Of a stretch of 64,000 bases of DNA, positions 15,246 through 23,310 are shown one piece after another; the stretch's first letter is position 1; each line of letters opens with the position of its first letter. The DNA is taken from positions 372,001 to 436,000 of the forward strand of contig NZ_LWKZ01000023.1 of NCBI RefSeq assembly GCF_001905005.1, given 5' to 3'. The stretch comes from Streptomyces sp. CB02923 (lineage in GTDB: Bacteria; Actinomycetota; Actinomycetes; Streptomycetales; Streptomycetaceae). Both the position numbers and the translations under genes were made by a program. The notes beneath the pieces are model-generated. The model saw only the letters and a list, made by a program, of their open reading frames with translations, was not told the origin of the DNA and searched no databases.

Positions 15246-17669
15246 ATGCCTCGCCACTACAGCACACAATATCCGAGCGGAGTCGAATTGTCAAACGAGG
15301 AATTGCGGCAGGAGCAGGAATTCACCGATCTGCTCCACGAGCGCCTCGCCGAACTGCGGGCGGGAGCCGAGTCCGCCGTCCGGCGGGCGCTGCCGCTGGA
15401 GGGGAACCACTTCCAGGCGCGGCTGGAGCGCGACGTGACGGTGGCCGAGCAGTCCGGGCTGCTGGCCGCCCTCGACGCCGGGGAGAACGGCCTGTGCTTC
15501 GGCCGCCTCGCGTTCCGCGACGGCGCCGACCGCCACATCGGCCGCCTCGGCATCCGCCGCGACGACGCCGACCGTACGCCGATGGTCATCGACTGGCGGG
15601 CCGACGTCGCCCGTCCCTTCTACCTCGCCACCGGCCACACCCCCATGGGCCTGCGCCGACGGCGCCACATCACCACCCAAGGGCGCCGGGTCACCGCCCT
15701 GCACGACGAGATCCTCGACCTCGCCGACACCGAACGCACCGGCCACGAGGGCTCCGACGCGGACGCCGTCCTCCTGGCGGCCCTGGACGCCGCCCGCACC
15801 GGCCGGATGCACGACATCGTGCAGACCATCCAGGCCGAACAGGACCGCATCATCCGCGCCCCGCACCACGGCGTCATGGTCGTGGAGGGCGGTCCGGGCA
15901 CCGGCAAGACCGCCGTCGCCCTGCACCGCGCCGCGTACCTGCTGTACGCGTACCGCGAGCAGCTCGCCCGCCGCGCCGTACTGATCGTCGGCCCCAACCC
16001 GGCCTTCCTCGGCTACATCGAGGAAGTGCTGCCCTCGCTCGGCGAGACGGGCGTACTGCTCGCCACCCCCGGCGAGCTGTTCCCCGGCGTGACCGCGACC
16101 GGCACCGACTCCGCGCGCGCCGCCGAGATCAAGGGCGGCGCGGCGATGGCCGACGCGCTGGCACGGTACGTACACGACCGGCAGGCCCTGCCCGACCCCG
16201 TCCTCGTCATCGACCACGAGGACGGCGAACTGCTGCTGGACACGGACATCGCGGCCGCCGCCCGGGAGCACGCGCGCACCACGCGGCTGCCGCACAACCT
16301 CGCCCGCCCGTACTTCGCGTTCCACGTCATCGACGCGCTCACCGCGCAGCTGGCCGAACGGATCGGCGCCGACCCGTACGGCGGCCCGAACCTCCTCGGC
16401 CCGGACGACGTCGCCCAGCTCGGCAAGGGCGTCGCGGCCAGCCCCGACGTACACGCCGCCATCCAGGAACTGTGGCCCTCGCTCACCCCGCAGCAACTGG
16501 TCGCCGACTTCCTCGCCGAACCCGTGCACCTCCCGGCCGCCGACGCGGCCGCCATCCGCCGCCCGCCCGGCCACCACGGCCCCTGGCCGGCGGAGGACGA
16601 CTGGACGCCCGCGGACATCGCGCTGCTGGACGAGGCCGCCGAACTCCTCGGCGAGGACGACTCCGCGGCCCGCGCCGCCGAGGAGGCCGAGCGCCAGGAA
16701 CGGATCAAGTACGCGCAGGGCGTGCTCGACCTCTCCTACGGCTCCCGCACCCAGGAGTTCGAGGACAAGGACGACGAGGACTCGGAAGTCCTGGCCGCAC
16801 ACGACCTGATCGACGCGGACCGGCTCGCGGACCGCCAGGAGGAGGCCGACCACCGCAGCGCCGCCGAACGCGCCGCGGCCGACCGCACCTGGGCCTTCGG
16901 TCACATCATCGTCGACGAGGCACAGGAACTGTCCGCGATGATGTGGCGGCTGCTGATGCGCCGCTGCCCGACCCGCTCCATGACGCTGGTCGGCGACCCG
17001 GCGCAGACCGCCGAGCCCGGCGGCTGCGGCGCCTGGGAGCCGATCCTCGCGCCGTACGTCGAGGACCGCTGGGAACTGGTCCGGCTGGGCGTCAACTACC
17101 GCACACCCAGCGAAATCATGGACGTCGCCGCGGAGGTGCCCCGCGCCGCGGACGCCTCCTTCGCGCCGCCGCGCTCGATCCGCTCCACCGGCGTACGGCC
17201 CTGGGCCCTCGGCGCCACCGCCGCGGACCTGCCGCGTACGGTCGCCGACGCGGTGGCCCGGGAGACGGCCGACGGCGCGAAGTCCCGCCCCGCGCAGGCG
17301 GGGGAGCACGGCACGGCCGGTGCGGGGGAAGGCGGCCCCGGGGAAGGCCGGCTCGCGGTCATCGCGCCGCGGTCCCACCACCCGGCCCTGTCCGCCACGC
17401 TGTCCGCCGCCCTGCCGGACGTGTCCACCGACGCGGCCCTCGACCTGACCCGCCCGGTCGTCCTGCTCGACCCCCGGCAGGCCAAGGGCCTGGAGTTCGA
17501 CACCGTGATCGTGGTCGAACCGGCCGGGTTCGGCACCAGCGACCTGTACGTCGCCCTCACCAGGGCGACGCAGCGGCTGGGCGTGGTGCACACCGGGGCG
17601 CTGCCGACGGCGCTGCGGTCCCTGGCAGAGCCGGCCACGGAGCCCGAGGCGGCCGGTCCAGGCCGCTGA
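15246..17669 (+). CDS. HelD/HelR-family RNA polymerase-associated ATPase
   Basis: An 807-residue UvrD-like superfamily 1 protein. Motifs in order: an N-terminal coiled coil (QEQEFTDLLHERLAELRAGA), Walker A EGGPGTGKTAVALHRAAYLL, DEAQ box HIIVDEAQELSAMM, motif III TLVGDPAQT, motif IV VNYRTPSEI, motif V QAKGLEFDTVIVVEP and motif VI LYVALTRATQRL. The long insert between Walker A and DEAQ and the coiled coil fit HelD-type factors that dissociate stalled RNA polymerase; actinobacterial HelR members protect polymerase from rifamycins. ATG 15246 lacks a ribosome-binding site; an alternative TTG is at 15228. A minimal ATG-TCT-TGG-TAA lies at 15222. Confidence 0.88.
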   Translation: MPRHYSTQYPSGVELSNEELRQEQEFTDLLHERLAELRAGAESAVRRALPLEGNHFQARLERDVTVAEQSGLLAALDAGENGLCFGRLAFRDGADRHIGRLGIRRDDADRTPMVIDWRADVARPFYLATGHTPMGLRRRRHITTQGRRVTALHDEILDLADTERTGHEGSDADAVLLAALDAARTGRMHDIVQTIQAEQDRIIRAPHHGVMVVEGGPGTGKTAVALHRAAYLLYAYREQLARRAVLIVGPNPAFLGYIEEVLPSLGETGVLLATPGELFPGVTATGTDSARAAEIKGGAAMADALARYVHDRQALPDPVLVIDHEDGELLLDTDIAAAAREHARTTRLPHNLARPYFAFHVIDALTAQLAERIGADPYGGPNLLGPDDVAQLGKGVAASPDVHAAIQELWPSLTPQQLVADFLAEPVHLPAADAAAIRRPPGHHGPWPAEDDWTPADIALLDEAAELLGEDDSAARAAEEAERQERIKYAQGVLDLSYGSRTQEFEDKDDEDSEVLAAHDLIDADRLADRQEEADHRSAAERAAADRTWAFGHIIVDEAQELSAMMWRLLMRRCPTRSMTLVGDPAQTAEPGGCGAWEPILAPYVEDRWELVRLGVNYRTPSEIMDVAAEVPRAADASFAPPRSIRSTGVRPWALGATAADLPRTVADAVARETADGAKSRPAQAGEHGTAGAGEGGPGEGRLAVIAPRSHHPALSATLSAALPDVSTDAALDLTRPVVLLDPRQAKGLEFDTVIVVEPAGFGTSDLYVALTRATQRLGVVHTGALPTALRSLAEPATEPEAAGPGR

Positions 17670-17677
17670 CGTCGTAC

Positions 17678-17720
17678 GGTACGGAGGCGCCGCACACCCT
17701 CGGTGCGGCGCCTCCGTACC
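17678..17720. terminator. 18-bp stem bidirectional terminator
   Basis: A perfect 18-bp stem (GGTACGGAGGCGCCGCAC and complement) with a 7-nt loop lies between the convergent HelR-type and SDR genes. Confidence 0.9.
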
Positions 17721-17744
17721 GCGCCGACCCCCTGGCTCCGGAAG

Positions 17745-18569
17745 CTACTGAGCACTCGCCGTCGGCCGTACGACCAGCTCGTTCACGTCGACGTCCGCGG
17801 GCTGGGCGACCGCGAAGGCGATGGCGTTCGCGACCGCGGCGGCGGGCAGGGCCACCGAGCGGTAGTCCCGCATCGCCTGCCGGGCCAGCGGATCACCGAT
17901 GCCGTCCGCGAGTTCGGACTCGGTGACGCCGGGAGAGACGACCGTGACGCGGATGTCCGAGCCGGACTCCTGGCGCAGCCCCTCGGACAGGGCGCGCACC
18001 GCGAACTTCGTGGCGCAGTAGACCGCGGCGGTGGGCGACACCTCGTACGCGCCGACCGAGGCGATGTTCACGAAGTGCCCGCCGCCCTGCTCCCGCATCA
18101 CCGGCAGCGCGGCGGCGATCCCGTGGAGCACACCCCGGACGTTCACGTCGAGCATCCGGTCCCACTCCTCGGTCCGCAGCGCCTCCAGGGGCGACAGCGG
18201 CATCACACCGGCGTTGTTGACGAGGACGTCCACCCGTCCGTACGTGGCGTGCGCCGCGTCGACGAAGGACCGCACGTCGGCGGCGTCGGTGACGTCCAGG
18301 CGCCGGTACGCCGCCGATCGGCCGTCGGCGGTGAGCCCGCCGGCCAGCGCCTCCAGCCGGTCGGTGCGGCGGGCGCCGAGGAAGACGCGGTGCCCGTCCG
18401 CGGCCAGCCGCCGCGCGCTCGCTTCGCCGATGCCGCTGCTCGCACCGGTGATCAGGACGACCTTGCCGGGCGTGGCCGCGCCCGCGTCGCGGTGCCCGCT
18501 CCGGCCCGGGTCCAGGCCGGCCCCCGGGTCCGGCTCGGAGTTCGTACGCGCGGCAGTGTTCGGGTTCAT
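17745..18569 (-). CDS. short-chain dehydrogenase/reductase
   Basis: A 274-residue classical SDR. After a ~25-residue N-terminal extension come the Rossmann nucleotide motif LITGASSGIGEASARRLAAD, the structural motif VDVLVNNAGVMPLSPLE, the catalytic Ser in FVNIASVGAYEV and the catalytic Tyr-x3-Lys in YCATKFAVRALS. The Arg pair after beta2 (GARRTD) suggests NADP(H). The substrate cannot be deduced. ATG 18569 has GAGG upstream. It appears to be a single-gene unit. Confidence 0.9.
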   Translation of the reverse strand: MNPNTAARTNSEPDPGAGLDPGRSGHRDAGAATPGKVVLITGASSGIGEASARRLAADGHRVFLGARRTDRLEALAGGLTADGRSAAYRRLDVTDAADVRSFVDAAHATYGRVDVLVNNAGVMPLSPLEALRTEEWDRMLDVNVRGVLHGIAAALPVMREQGGGHFVNIASVGAYEVSPTAAVYCATKFAVRALSEGLRQESGSDIRVTVVSPGVTESELADGIGDPLARQAMRDYRSVALPAAAVANAIAFAVAQPADVDVNELVVRPTASAQ

Positions 18570-18675
18570 GCGGTGCCTCTCGACGGTGCTGATGCCTGTC
18601 CTCATGAGGCTGCGCCACGGCGTACGTCCCCACCAGGACGGGCCGTGCCCGGGTGCCGCGCACCCACCCTCCGCG

Positions 18676-19296
18676 TCAGCCGGCGTCGACGGGCCGCGGG
18701 CGGAGTCCGGCCACGTGGTCGCGGATACGGGCGGCCAGCGCGTCCGGCGGCAGCACGGCCTCGACCAGGCCGGTCTCGGCCGCCGCGAACGGCATCGCGA
18801 AGTGCGGGCTGCTCGCCCGGTCCTGGGCGAAGACGGTGCCGCACTCATGGGCGACGGCCCGGATACCGGCCTGCCCGTCGGTGCCGGTACCGGTCAGCAC
18901 CACCGCCAGCGCCAGCGGCCCGCAGATCACCGCCAGCGTGGCCAGCAACAGGTCCGCCGACGGGCGGGCGGGCGGGAAGGCGCCGGAGGCGATCAGCGCG
19001 AGGCTGAACGGTGACGTGACGAGCATGTGATGCCCCGGCGGCGCGACGAGCACCGACCCGGGAACCATCGCGTCGCCGTCGACGGCGTTCCGGACGGGCA
19101 GCGCCGTACGCCGGTTCAGCAGCTCGGCCAGCAGACCGGCCCGCCCCGGCGCCTGGTGCAAGGAGACCAGCACGGTCGCGGGAAGCGCGGCCGGCAGCGG
19201 CGCCAGGACGCGGCCGAGCACCTCGATCCCTCCGGCGGAGGCCACCAAGGCGACGACGGGATACGGAACGGTGGTGGAGTACAGACGCTTGGGCAT
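18676..19296 (-). CDS. stand-alone CheB-type methylesterase domain protein
   Basis: A 206-residue CheB methylesterase domain without a receiver domain. The catalytic residues look intact: Ser in VALVASAGGIEVL, His in VSLHQAPGRAG, Asp in VVLTGTGTDGQAG; VAPPGHHMLV and DRASSPHFAMPFAA also fit the family. CheB removes methyl groups from chemoreceptors, but Streptomyces are non-motile, so this copy must act elsewhere or on a different ester. There is no CheR, receptor or kinase next to it. ATG 19296 has AAGGA upstream. Confidence 0.85.
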   Translation of the reverse strand: MPKRLYSTTVPYPVVALVASAGGIEVLGRVLAPLPAALPATVLVSLHQAPGRAGLLAELLNRRTALPVRNAVDGDAMVPGSVLVAPPGHHMLVTSPFSLALIASGAFPPARPSADLLLATLAVICGPLALAVVLTGTGTDGQAGIRAVAHECGTVFAQDRASSPHFAMPFAAAETGLVEAVLPPDALAARIRDHVAGLRPRPVDAG

Positions 19297-19395
19297 CGCG
19301 GTCCTTCTTCCCTGCGCCCATCATGACACCGCGATGCTGCCCACGGACGCACCCCGCACCCGCGGCGGCGGTTGAGGGCGATGTCGAGCGCGGAT

Positions 19396-19424
19396 GTGCA
19401 CGCCGGGTGAACGTTCACGTGCAC
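19396..19424. promoter_or_regulatory. palindrome GTGAACGTTCAC flanked by GTGCAC
   Basis: A perfect 12-bp palindrome (19407-19418) lies between two GTGCAC hexamers (19396-19401, 19419-19424), about 70 bp upstream of the methyltransferase start. This is a candidate operator. Confidence 0.45.
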
Positions 19425-19491
19425 TGATTGTTCCACCGGCGCACGGGAGACAACCAAGAGCAGGAAGGCAACGCCGGAGCTGGGAGAGCGC

Positions 19492-20208
19492 ATGGACGTG
19501 TCGGAACGGTACCGCGAGTCGTGGGAGAGCTACTGGCGTGACACATCGGACGCTCCGGGCGCGGCCATCTTCGACTGCGCCGCCGAACTCGCCGCCGGCC
19601 GCCACCTGACGCTGCTGGCCCCCTTCGCGGACGCCTCGCTGCCCGTGGTCGACCTGGGCTGCGGCACCGGCACCCAGACCCGCTGCCTGGCCCGGCACTT
19701 CCCCCGGGCCATCGGCGTCGACCTCGCGGAGGCCGCCGTCGCCCACGCGCGGCGGGCCGACACCGGCGGCACCGCCCGGTTCGAGCAGCTGAACGCCACC
19801 GACCAGGACGCCGTCCGGCGCCTGCACGAGCGCATCGGCGACGCCAACGTCTACCTGCGCGCGGTGATCCACCAGAGCGAACCGGACGCCCGCCCCGCGG
19901 TCGCCGCCGCGGTCGCGGCCCTGCTCGGCGACCGCGGACGCGCCTTCGTCGTCGAGCCGCTGTCCCGCGCCAAGCAGGTGCTGGCCCACGCGTCCCAGGG
20001 CGCCGACGGCCCGCCCCCCAAGCTGGCCAGCATCTTCGCCCACGGCCTGACCCCCGCCGACGCGGACGACGCCACCATCCCCGGGTTCTTCCGCGACCTC
20101 GGCCTGCCGGTGCTGGCGAGCGGCGAGATCGACCTGGTGATGACCGAGAACCGCGCGGACGGAGAGCGGATCGACCTGCCGGCCCAATGGCTGGACCTCG
20201 GCCGCTGA
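19492..20208 (+). CDS. class I SAM-dependent methyltransferase
   Basis: A 238-residue methyltransferase with motif I PVVDLGCGTGTQTRCLARHF, the acidic residue after beta2 (GVDLAEAAVAHA) and ARFEQLNATDQDA as the adenine-binding segment. The C-terminal half differs from well-known groups and gives no substrate hint. The ATG has GGGAGAG upstream, and the gene appears monocistronic with its own terminator at 20219. Confidence 0.85.
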   Translation: MDVSERYRESWESYWRDTSDAPGAAIFDCAAELAAGRHLTLLAPFADASLPVVDLGCGTGTQTRCLARHFPRAIGVDLAEAAVAHARRADTGGTARFEQLNATDQDAVRRLHERIGDANVYLRAVIHQSEPDARPAVAAAVAALLGDRGRAFVVEPLSRAKQVLAHASQGADGPPPKLASIFAHGLTPADADDATIPGFFRDLGLPVLASGEIDLVMTENRADGERIDLPAQWLDLGR

Positions 20209-20218
20209 ACCGTGCCCG

Positions 20219-20239
20219 GGAGGGCGGCGGCCGCCCTCC
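20219..20239 (+). terminator. GC-rich hairpin after methyltransferase
   Basis: GGAGGGCGGC and GCCGCCCTCC flank a single G, starting 11 nt after the methyltransferase stop. Confidence 0.55.
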
Positions 20240-20298
20240 GGCAGCCGGGTCCGGGCTCAACAGCACGCCTGTCACGGACACTTACCGGCTTTCGCCGC

Positions 20299-20304
20299 TA
20301 GAAT
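20299..20304 (+). promoter_or_regulatory. -10-like TAGAAT of the small-ORF unit
   Basis: TAGAAT sits in the gap after the methyltransferase terminator; the -35 region is poorly conserved. It would start a transcript with a ~165-nt leader before the 39-codon ORF. Confidence 0.35.
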
Positions 20305-20478
20305 CGCGCCATGCACCTAGTCACTCCAGGCGCATAAGGGGAAGCCGGGTCCCGCGACTTCAGGGGGCGTTGCGGGGCCCGGCGCCTCTTCACCGGGCAG
20401 GACGGGCTCCCCTTACCCGCCCTGGCAGTGAAGGCACGTCCGCTTCGCTGCGACGTCTGGAGTAGAGGAAGGTGCAAG
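20305..20478 (+). ncRNA. structured 5' leader of small-ORF transcript
   Basis: Two strong hairpins precede the ORF. The first (20344-20383) has a 12-bp stem, GCCGGGTCCCGC with GCGGGGCCCGGC, with one G-U pair. The second (20388-20433) has CTTCAC/GTGAAG outer and CAGG-A-CGGG/CCCG-C-CCTG inner stems. A GAGGAAGG ribosome-binding site follows. The arrangement suggests post-transcriptional control or a regulatory RNA; no known riboswitch class is recognised. Confidence 0.4.
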
Positions 20479-20598
20479 ATGGCCGCGAAGGAGAAGAGGT
20501 CGTGGACCAAGGAGCTGGCCTCACGGTTCGCCGTCGCTGTCGCCGTTAAGGCGCTGTGGACGGCAATTTCGAGGATCGCTCTGCGCGACGACACCTGA
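20479..20598 (+). CDS. 39-residue basic amphipathic peptide
   Basis: The ATG follows GAGGAAGG at 7-nt spacing and encodes a peptide that begins AAKEKRSWTKELASRF and continues AVAVAVKALWTAISRIAL before an acidic DDT end. The middle could be a short membrane-associated helix. It has its own promoter, structured leader and terminator, and no overlapping gene competes. I do not recognise the family. A type I toxin-like or signalling peptide is possible on size and leader structure only. Confidence 0.6.
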   Translation: MAAKEKRSWTKELASRFAVAVAVKALWTAISRIALRDDT

Positions 20599-20611
20599 GT
20601 GACGCTGTCCG

Positions 20612-20651
20612 GCTGACCCCCCTCGGGTCCCCTTCCCAACCGGGGGTCAGC
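20612..20651 (+). terminator. hairpin terminator of small-ORF unit
   Basis: GCTGACCCCC and GGGGGTCAGC form a perfect 10-bp stem with a 20-nt loop, 13 nt after the small ORF stop. Confidence 0.75.
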
Positions 20652-20849
20652 TGTGCGCAACTGTGCGCCTCTCGCCCGTAAGTACGGTCGTTTGGCGCGT
20701 AGTTGCCCCTCCGGCAGCGCCTTTTCGGACGGCTGCGAACTCGCCGTGTCCAGGGCGCATCAACGCATGCCCCACCCGGGCAGGTTCCTCGCCTACACCG
20801 TCCGAAAACGTGCTGTACGGGGGTTCCGGTGGGGCGCAACAAGGATCTC

Positions 20850-21806
20850 ATGACGGCTCTGCTCAACGTCCGCAAGGCGCTGGCCGAGGAGGTCGCGGGG
20901 CTGGGGCGGCGCCTGGACGACGCGCGCCGTGAAGTGCTGGAGCACCTCACGGCGGAGGCGGCGGAGCTGCGGGCCGACGCCCGGGAAACCCGGGCCCGTG
21001 CCGACCGCGGCGCCGCTGCCGCCGCGGACACGGAGCGGGCCGTGTCGCTGCTGCGGCAGGAGGTCGGCGAGGTACGGGAGTCGATCGCCGGACTCCAGCA
21101 CGCGCTGGACGCGCTGGCGCAGCACCCCGTGTTCCGTGCGGAGAGCGCCGACCGGCGGGAACCACCCGGCGAGAACGCCGAATCCGAGTGGACGGACGCG
21201 GATCCGGACCCGGACCCGGACCCGGACCCGGACCCGGACCCGGACCCGGACCTGGTCGACGCCGGGCCGGAGCCGGCCTTCCCGCCGCTCATGGACTCCG
21301 ATGACGACGATGACGCCGATGACGACGCGGGGGAGGAGGCCGGGGGCGGCATCGACCAGGATGCCGACACCGACTCGGGTGCTGACGACGTCGACCACGG
21401 CGTGCTGCTCCTGAAGGCGGCTCAGGCCGGGACGGTCGCCCTCGTCTGCCACCGTGAATCATGGGAGTTCCTCGCCGCCTGCGCCGCAGGCAACGAGCAC
21501 TTCCGCGCCACGTGCGAACTCGCGGACGAGGGCAACGGCCGGGTACGGGCCGTACTGTCGGGCCGGTCCGTCATCGGAGCGCTGATCGCCCTGCGCCATA
21601 CCCGGGACGACAGCCACCTGGACGGCACATGGGCCCTGGCGAGCGCCTGCTACTCCCGTATCGCCGAGGGGCTGCGGACCACGGCCAGGGACGGAAGGCG
21701 CCCGCTGACCGTCGTCTTCGACGACGGCGTGCGCGACGCGCCACCGGAGCGGCAGCTGCCGGGGCCGAGCGGCACCCGACCGGAAGACCCGGACGGAACC
21801 GATTGA
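20850..21806 (+). CDS. coiled-coil protein with acidic Asp-Pro repeat, unknown function
   Basis: A 318-residue cytoplasmic protein. Residues 1-95 are a long heptad-rich helix (LLNVRKALAEEVAGLGRRLD, then ARREVLEHLTAEAAELRADA). Residues ~115-175 are extremely acidic: an (Asp-Pro)n run, then DSDDDDDADDDAGEEAG. A globular C-terminal region of ~130 residues follows (LVCHRESWEFLAACAAGNEH ... GALIALRHTRDD). No known domain is recognised. ATG 20850 has AAGGA upstream; GTG 20829 is an alternative start seven codons earlier. The acidic linker is encoded by a hexamer microsatellite. Confidence 0.75.
   Translation: MTALLNVRKALAEEVAGLGRRLDDARREVLEHLTAEAAELRADARETRARADRGAAAAADTERAVSLLRQEVGEVRESIAGLQHALDALAQHPVFRAESADRREPPGENAESEWTDADPDPDPDPDPDPDPDPDLVDAGPEPAFPPLMDSDDDDDADDDAGEEAGGGIDQDADTDSGADDVDHGVLLLKAAQAGTVALVCHRESWEFLAACAAGNEHFRATCELADEGNGRVRAVLSGRSVIGALIALRHTRDDSHLDGTWALASACYSRIAEGLRTTARDGRRPLTVVFDDGVRDAPPERQLPGPSGTRPEDPDGTD
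21204..21252 (+). repeat. 6-bp microsatellite (CCGGAC)8 inside CDS
   Basis: Eight near-identical hexamers encode Asp-Pro pairs. A 6-bp unit changes length without shifting frame, so the acidic linker can vary between strains. Confidence 0.85.
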
Positions 21807-21912
21807 TTCCCGATGGGGATCGCTGCTCACCGTGGTCCAGCGGGATGCCGTCTTCGCGCCGCGGGCGGTGGCCAGGGGTATTTCGATGTCCGGTGTCCGG
21901 CATTCCGGCGGC

Positions 21913-22320
21913 TCAGGAACGGGCGGTTGCTTCCGGGGAGTCGGCGTACTGCGCCAGTCCGTGCCCGAAGGACCAGTCGGGCGACGCGTTCTCGGTCACC
22001 GTGACGAAGACGTTCCGCGGCTCCACGGCCGCGCGGGCGTGGGCGAGTTCGGCGATCCGGCGGTACATGGCCTGCTTCTGCGCGGGGGAGCGGCCGGAGC
22101 GCATCGTGATCGCGATGTACACGACGCCGTCGTCGCGGTCCGCGCCGAGGTAACCGCCGTGTCGCAGTGTGCTGTTGCTGCCGTCGTGCCCGGTCAGTAC
22201 CTGGAACAGGTCGTCCGGCGGAATGCCGATCGTCTCCCGCAGGGCGTCGTGGACGGCGCGGCCGAGCGCGTCGAGCTGTTCGGCGTCGGCCCGCAACGCG
22301 TCGATACGGACAAAGGGCAT
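21913..22320 (-). CDS. tautomerase-superfamily protein
   Basis: A 135-residue protein starting Met-Pro-Phe-Val-Arg; after Met removal Pro1 would be the catalytic base, as in 4-oxalocrotonate tautomerase relatives. The beta-alpha-beta units are visible (VRIDALRADAEQLDALGRAV and VVYIAITMRSGRSPAQKQAM), ending RNVFVTVTENASPDWSFGHG. It fits the longer tautomerase_2-like group; the substrate is unknown. ATG 22320 has GGAAGGAG upstream. It converges on the coiled-coil gene. Confidence 0.85.
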   Translation of the reverse strand: MPFVRIDALRADAEQLDALGRAVHDALRETIGIPPDDLFQVLTGHDGSNSTLRHGGYLGADRDDGVVYIAITMRSGRSPAQKQAMYRRIAELAHARAAVEPRNVFVTVTENASPDWSFGHGLAQYADSPEATARS

Positions 22321-22421
22321 GGTGGTGCTCCTTCCGGTGTGACTGCCGTGGGTGCGCACCGGCGAGCATACATACCAGTAGGTACAGCGCGGGTGGCAGC
22401 CGGTCGTCGAACGGCTGCCCC

Positions 22422-22438
22422 TCACCCCCGGCGGGCGA
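22422..22438. promoter_or_regulatory. TCACCC-N5-GGGTGA-family site (BrkB / tautomerase region)
   Basis: TCACCC-CCGGC-GGGCGA, one mismatch from the consensus, 66 bp upstream of the BrkB-like start and ~100 bp upstream of the tautomerase. Confidence 0.5.
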
Positions 22439-22503
22439 CACGCGATGGCCGCGCGGCTGTGAGGATGGCGGGCCGGGGCTTCCTGCCGCGAGAGGGCAGC
22501 ATC

Positions 22504-23310
22504 ATGGCGATCAGCGGTCTCGCCCGTCCGCTGGCGGGGCGTGTCGTGCGGCAGCTGGTGGGCGTCCACATCCTGGATCTCGCGACCCGGCTGGCGGCGC
22601 AGGCGTTCCTGGCCGCGCTGCCGATGCTCATCGCCGTGTCGTCCCTCTGCCCGTACGCCGTACGGCAGGAACTGCTGAGGTCGCTGCGTTCCCTGGTGGG
22701 CTCGGACAGTCCTCTTCTGGTGCCGGTCGAGGCGGTCCACGGGTACCGGGACCAGGCCCTGCACAGTTGGGGAGCGGCCGGCGCGCTGGTCGCCCTGCTG
22801 TCCGCCACGGCCTTCACGCGGGTCCTCCAGCGGGTGTGTGAACGCTCCTGGAACCTGCCGCATTCGGGCGCGCGGATCGTGGCGTGGCGCTGGGCGCTGT
22901 GGCTCGTGGTCTGGATCGTGGCACTCCTGTATCAGGGGATGCTCCACCGGGCGTTCGGCGCGGGTGCCGCGCTGGGGGTGCCCCTCCAGCTGGCCGGCGC
23001 CGTCCTGATGTGGTGGTGGACCCAGCATCTGCTGCTCGCCGGGCGGGTGCCCTGGATGCCGCTGCTGCCGGGGGCGCTGCTGACCGGTGGTGGCGCGGTG
23101 GCGTTCTCGCTGTCCTCCGGGCTCTGGCTGCCGCGGGTGCTGGCCCACAGCGTCGAGCGGTACGGGCCGCTCGGCTCCGTCTTCACGCTGCTGTCCTGGC
23201 TGATCCTCTTCTTCGTCACCGTCGTGGCCGGCATCGCGGCCGGGCAGGTGCTGGCCCACGACGAGGCGTCCCGGGACCGGCCGGGTCCGCCGGACGTACC
23301 GTCACGCTGA
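22504..23310 (+). CDS. YihY/BrkB-family membrane protein
   Basis: A 268-residue integral membrane protein with about six helices: RLAAQAFLAALPMLIAVSSL, SWGAAGALVALLSATAF, WALWLVVWIVALLYQGML, LQLAGAVLMWWWTQHLLL, LLPGALLTGGGAVAFSLS and SVFTLLSWLILFFVTVVAGI. The order and motifs fit the YihY/BrkB family, whose molecular role is unclear (envelope integrity or transport have been proposed). ATG 22504 was chosen; ATG 22467 would add 12 residues. Its 3' end overlaps the convergent DUF2252 gene by 9 nt. Confidence 0.82.
   Translation: MAISGLARPLAGRVVRQLVGVHILDLATRLAAQAFLAALPMLIAVSSLCPYAVRQELLRSLRSLVGSDSPLLVPVEAVHGYRDQALHSWGAAGALVALLSATAFTRVLQRVCERSWNLPHSGARIVAWRWALWLVVWIVALLYQGMLHRAFGAGAALGVPLQLAGAVLMWWWTQHLLLAGRVPWMPLLPGALLTGGGAVAFSLSSGLWLPRVLAHSVERYGPLGSVFTLLSWLILFFVTVVAGIAAGQVLAHDEASRDRPGPPDVPSR

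Noticed and set aside
20344..20433. Leader hairpins as terminators of the upstream methyltransferase
   Set aside because: A closer hairpin already follows the methyltransferase stop at 20219, and the leader stems precede a well-placed ribosome-binding site and ORF.
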